Positions 7,392 through 10,077 of a DNA stretch of 10,077 nucleotides are shown piece after piece (the first letter of the stretch is position 1; every line of letters starts with the position of its first letter). A program made the translations under genes and the position numbers. Origin of the DNA: Oscillospiraceae bacterium (GTDB lineage: Bacteria > Bacillota > Clostridia > Oscillospirales > Ruminococcaceae). Below the pieces are notes generated by a model, which saw only the letters and a program-made list of their open reading frames with translations, was not told where the DNA came from and did no database searches. The stretch lies in contig JAHHTS010000080.1 of NCBI GenBank assembly GCA_020024475.1, positions 1 to 10,077 of the forward strand. Direction: 5' to 3'.

Positions 7392-9825
7392 TATCTTGAT
7401 CTCCTTTATCTATTATTTGTCCAGATGTAAGCAATGAACCATTAAATTCACCATTTAGCACGCCATCAATATCAGCATCTACCATACCAGAGATATAACC
7501 GCGAACATGACCTTTTACTTTCATATTGCCTTTTGAAATATGTGTGTTTTTTGATAATCCTTGAAATTTAAAGCTGGTTCGTTCAATAAATGAATCTCCA
7601 AGAACAAGTATTGATGGAAGAACTCCTAAAACAAGAATTATAGATATGATAGTTCCTCTTCCTAAACAGTTACCCATAATTGAGATAACTGGATTAGCGG
7701 ATAAGTTGCCTATAAGAAGACCAGCCGAAGCCATAATAGTACCAGAAGTAAATACAGTAGGGAAAGACGAGTTTAAAGCCCGGATAATGGCTTCTTTATG
7801 TGTCATTTTTGCTTTAAGTTCTTGGTAGTGACTGGAAATAACTATTGCGTAATCAATATTTGCCCCCATCTGTATAGCGTTTACTATTAGATATCCAAGA
7901 AAGTACAAAGGTTGATGAGTTATAGTAGGAAATGAAAAGTTAATCCATATGCTGCCTTGAATTACTATAATAAGTAAAACAGGAAGAGCTATTGATTGGA
8001 AAGTGAAAAGAAGGACTAGGATAACAAACAGTGCAGAAAGAATACTAATAATTAGATTATCTTTTGAGAAAGAAGATGCTAAATCGCGTGAGCTAGTTGA
8101 GTTTCCAACTACATAGTAATCGTTATCATAGTGCTTTCCAATAATGTTACGCATATCGTTTAGAAAATTAAATGTTGCAGGACTTTCTTCTGGTAGATTC
8201 AAATAAACAACCATTCTGCTATATTTATCATTTTGAAGTTGAAGCTGAGCTGTTTCTAGTTGTTCAAATAAATCGTCCATAGTTTCCTGAGCATCTCCAG
8301 ATAGAGTGATGTTATGTGATGTTATTTGACTCTTCATAAATAGAAACATATCAAAAAGTGGAATATCATATTCAGATAGGCCATTAAGAATTTCACCATA
8401 TTGGTTATGGTCTATTGCATATGCGCTATAAAGAGCTTGAGCAACCTCATAATCCAAATCTATAAGTTCGGAAAATTGTCTTGGTGTAAGTGAATCTGTT
8501 AATGTATATCCTTTTAATGCTTCCATACTTGATAGAGCTAATGTGCTTTTTACTTCTGGTCTATTTTGTAATTCATTCAAAATGGATTTTTCGGCATTAT
8601 AGTTTCCACTTGGCATTACAAGAGCTACCATATTAGAAGAACCAAAGGTGTTTTTTATTTCTTTAATTGACATTTGTCTTTCAGACATTTTTGTGGTTTC
8701 CACATCATTGTAACTATAACAGTAAGGACACTTGTTTGAAAGGAAAAATGCACCTACAAGCACAACGGCAAAAATTACTGGCATAATTCGTCGTGACATA
8801 ACTGCAAATTTACCAACTGGTGTTATATCAGGCAATAATTTCTTATGTTTGGTTTTATCAATCAGAGGACTAAATAAAACAAGTAACCCAGGCATAAGAG
8901 TAAATACAGACATGAGACTAAGTAAAACAGATTTGATAAGTACTATTGATAGGTCGAGCCCGATGGCGAATTTCATAAATGAAAGTGCTATAAGTCCACT
9001 TATAGTAGTAAGTGATGATGCACTTATTTCTGGAATAGCTTTACTCAATGCTTCTATACAAGCTTCTCTAGAACATAGTGTTTCATGTTCATCTGAAAAA
9101 CGATGGCATAGTATAATTGCATAGTCAATTGCAAGAGCAAGCTGTAAAACTACAGCAACTGAGTTTGAAATAAAACTTATTTTTCCACACATGAAGTTTG
9201 TACCCATGTTTAAAATCGCTGCCATACCAAAAGTTAGCAATAACACGGGAACTTCTGCATAAGCTCTTGATGTCATAACTAGAACAACTGTAATAATTAT
9301 TACTGCTATAATTAGAATGACAGACATTTCTTTATTAAGGTCTTTTATTTCATCATAACCTATAGGTGTGTCTACATATACATCATATCCTTCAAGATTT
9401 TTATAAATTGTATCCATTGCTTGTTGACATATTGGATCATCCACCTCTCCATTAAAATTTATATCATATAAAGCACAAGCATCTTTATAATGGTCTGGTG
9501 ATAAATCAAAACTTACTAGCTGGACACCATCAATATCCAACATCATATCATTGATTTCTTCGGCTTTTTCATATGTAATATTAGATATCATAATTCTGGC
9601 AGTAGCATAAGTTTTAAAGTTATCATTCATTGCTACAATACCTTGGCGTGTTTCGGTATCTTCGGGAAGATATGTTGTAACATCATTTTCTACCTCAACC
9701 CATTTTGAAGAAAAAATGCAGAAAACAAGCGCAAATCCGTATAACAGAAAAAACAGATAGCGCTTATCCACAATTATTGTTGCAAGTTTATGGATAAAGC
9801 TATCGTTTGATTTTTCTTTGCTCAT
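7375..9825 (-). CDS. MMPL/RND-superfamily exporter with a beta-repeat C-terminal tail
   Basis: A membrane exporter of the MMPL type (RND superfamily), usually proton-driven and moving lipids, hydrophobic compounds or peptides. It has the expected duplicated plan: TM1 (about 22-40), extracytoplasmic domain (45-165), TM block (168-320), TM7 (about 347-363), second extracytoplasmic domain (365-588) and a second TM block (590-745). Each half has the characteristic D-Y pair in its TM4-like helix: D234-Y235 (LAIDYAIIL) and D658-Y659 (GANIDYAIV). The length of 816 is normal for compact Gram-positive members. Oddities are CPYC (366-369) just outside TM7, an EF-hand-like DINFNGEVDD (121-130), and a C-terminal tail (about 768-800) with a strict four-residue pattern of G/A, x, hydrophobic, x. 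AGGAGA lies 6-7 nt before the ATG. It is the first gene of the operon. Substrate unknown. Confidence 0.92.
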   Translation of the reverse strand: MSKEKSNDSFIHKLATIIVDKRYLFFLLYGFALVFCIFSSKWVEVENDVTTYLPEDTETRQGIVAMNDNFKTYATARIMISNITYEKAEEINDMMLDIDGVQLVSFDLSPDHYKDACALYDINFNGEVDDPICQQAMDTIYKNLEGYDVYVDTPIGYDEIKDLNKEMSVILIIAVIIITVVLVMTSRAYAEVPVLLLTFGMAAILNMGTNFMCGKISFISNSVAVVLQLALAIDYAIILCHRFSDEHETLCSREACIEALSKAIPEISASSLTTISGLIALSFMKFAIGLDLSIVLIKSVLLSLMSVFTLMPGLLVLFSPLIDKTKHKKLLPDITPVGKFAVMSRRIMPVIFAVVLVGAFFLSNKCPYCYSYNDVETTKMSERQMSIKEIKNTFGSSNMVALVMPSGNYNAEKSILNELQNRPEVKSTLALSSMEALKGYTLTDSLTPRQFSELIDLDYEVAQALYSAYAIDHNQYGEILNGLSEYDIPLFDMFLFMKSQITSHNITLSGDAQETMDDLFEQLETAQLQLQNDKYSRMVVYLNLPEESPATFNFLNDMRNIIGKHYDNDYYVVGNSTSSRDLASSFSKDNLIISILSALFVILVLLFTFQSIALPVLLIIVIQGSIWINFSFPTITHQPLYFLGYLIVNAIQMGANIDYAIVISSHYQELKAKMTHKEAIIRALNSSFPTVFTSGTIMASAGLLIGNLSANPVISIMGNCLGRGTIISIILVLGVLPSILVLGDSFIERTSFKFQGLSKNTHISKGNMKVKGHVRGYISGMVDADIDGVLNGEFNGSLLTSGQIIDKGDQDNEEKN

Positions 9826-10077
9826 AATATTCTCCTGTTCGAAATTATTATTTATAAATTCATATAAATATTATTTTATGGTGTTTTATATAAAATTATA
9901 ATACAATATCGTAATTTTTTACATAATTATTACTAATAGTTATTGATAATTGGCGATGTTGATATAACAAACTTTATATAAAACATCATAACACATAATA
10001 CTTATAATGTATTTATATGTTAAATATAAGAAAATACACATGATTTGTGAAAGTTAATATTAATTGTTATAAAATAT
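9826..10077. other. Upstream region of the exporter operon, no gene seen
   Basis: This very AT-rich stretch has no convincing ORF on either strand. It holds the exporter ribosome-binding site (about 9832-9837) and a candidate promoter near 9995-10023. No regulator gene (TetR, MarR) is seen before the window ends; one could lie just beyond it. Confidence 0.6.
9995..10023 (-). promoter_or_regulatory. Candidate promoter of the exporter operon
   Basis: On the minus strand TTAACA (10018-10023) and TATTAT (9995-10000) are separated by 17 bases. The start would lie near 9988, leaving a leader of about 160 nt before the exporter ATG. A weaker alternative is a TATAAT around 9896-9901 with a poor -35 box. 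AT-rich DNA produces many such matches, so this is tentative. Confidence 0.35.

Noticed and set aside
8732..9124. Open plus-strand frame of 130 codons inside the exporter gene
   Set aside because: It is antisense to a well-supported MMPL gene, has no credible ribosome-binding site or recognisable domain, and its composition mirrors the hydrophobic coding strand.
7375..9825. SecDF or cation-efflux CusA-type RND pump
   Set aside because: The length of 816, the two D-Y pairs in TM4-like helices and the smaller soluble domains fit MMPL; the protein lacks SecD/SecF motifs and is too short for CusA/AcrB types.

Overview
The window is AT-rich (roughly one third GC by eye). It has strong AAGGAG-type ribosome-binding sites, short AT-rich intergenic spacers, Rho-independent terminators and a CCA-encoding tRNA. 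The proteins (iron-containing alcohol dehydrogenase, Ade-type adenine deaminase, Gram-positive MMPL exporter, GLUG-repeat surface protein) fit a low-GC anaerobic Bacillota genome, most likely class Clostridia. No species can be named from the sequence. All five protein genes lie on the minus strand; the single tRNA lies on the plus strand. No CRISPR array or complete mobile element is visible.

Layout by position: a plus-strand tRNA-Gly(UCC) with its terminator (5-122); a short spacer with a perfect 22-bp palindrome; the terminator and gene of an iron-dependent alcohol dehydrogenase (246-1436); a 521-bp non-coding stretch (1437-1957) rich in inverted repeats; adenine deaminase (1958-3724) with a near-consensus promoter; then a three-gene operon read from about 9825 down to 3871, closed by a 12-bp perfect terminator stem; finally a 252-bp upstream region with a candidate promoter.

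The operon is the most interesting part. It encodes an MMPL/RND-type exporter of 816 residues, an 878-residue exported and membrane-anchored protein, and a 295-residue cation diffusion facilitator (CDF)-like protein. The second protein has about a dozen GLUG-type repeats, split in the middle by a roughly 130-residue helical segment. The gene junctions overlap by 17 and 4 nucleotides, so the three are very probably translated together. I infer an envelope export or surface-assembly system: a proton-driven exporter, an extracytoplasmic beta-solenoid/coiled-coil partner and a divergent metal transporter. No substrate can be read from the sequence. Unusual details are a strict four-residue beta-type repeat at the exporter's cytoplasmic C-terminus, an extracytoplasmic CPYC motif, an EF-hand-like loop, and a lost metal ligand in the CDF protein.

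The alcohol dehydrogenase and adenine deaminase look like separately transcribed housekeeping or metabolic genes (fermentative redox balance and purine salvage). The stretch between them holds a nested inverted repeat that overlaps the dehydrogenase promoter, a hairpin that could terminate or attenuate transcription, and a short open stretch followed by a plus-facing hairpin that may be a relic.
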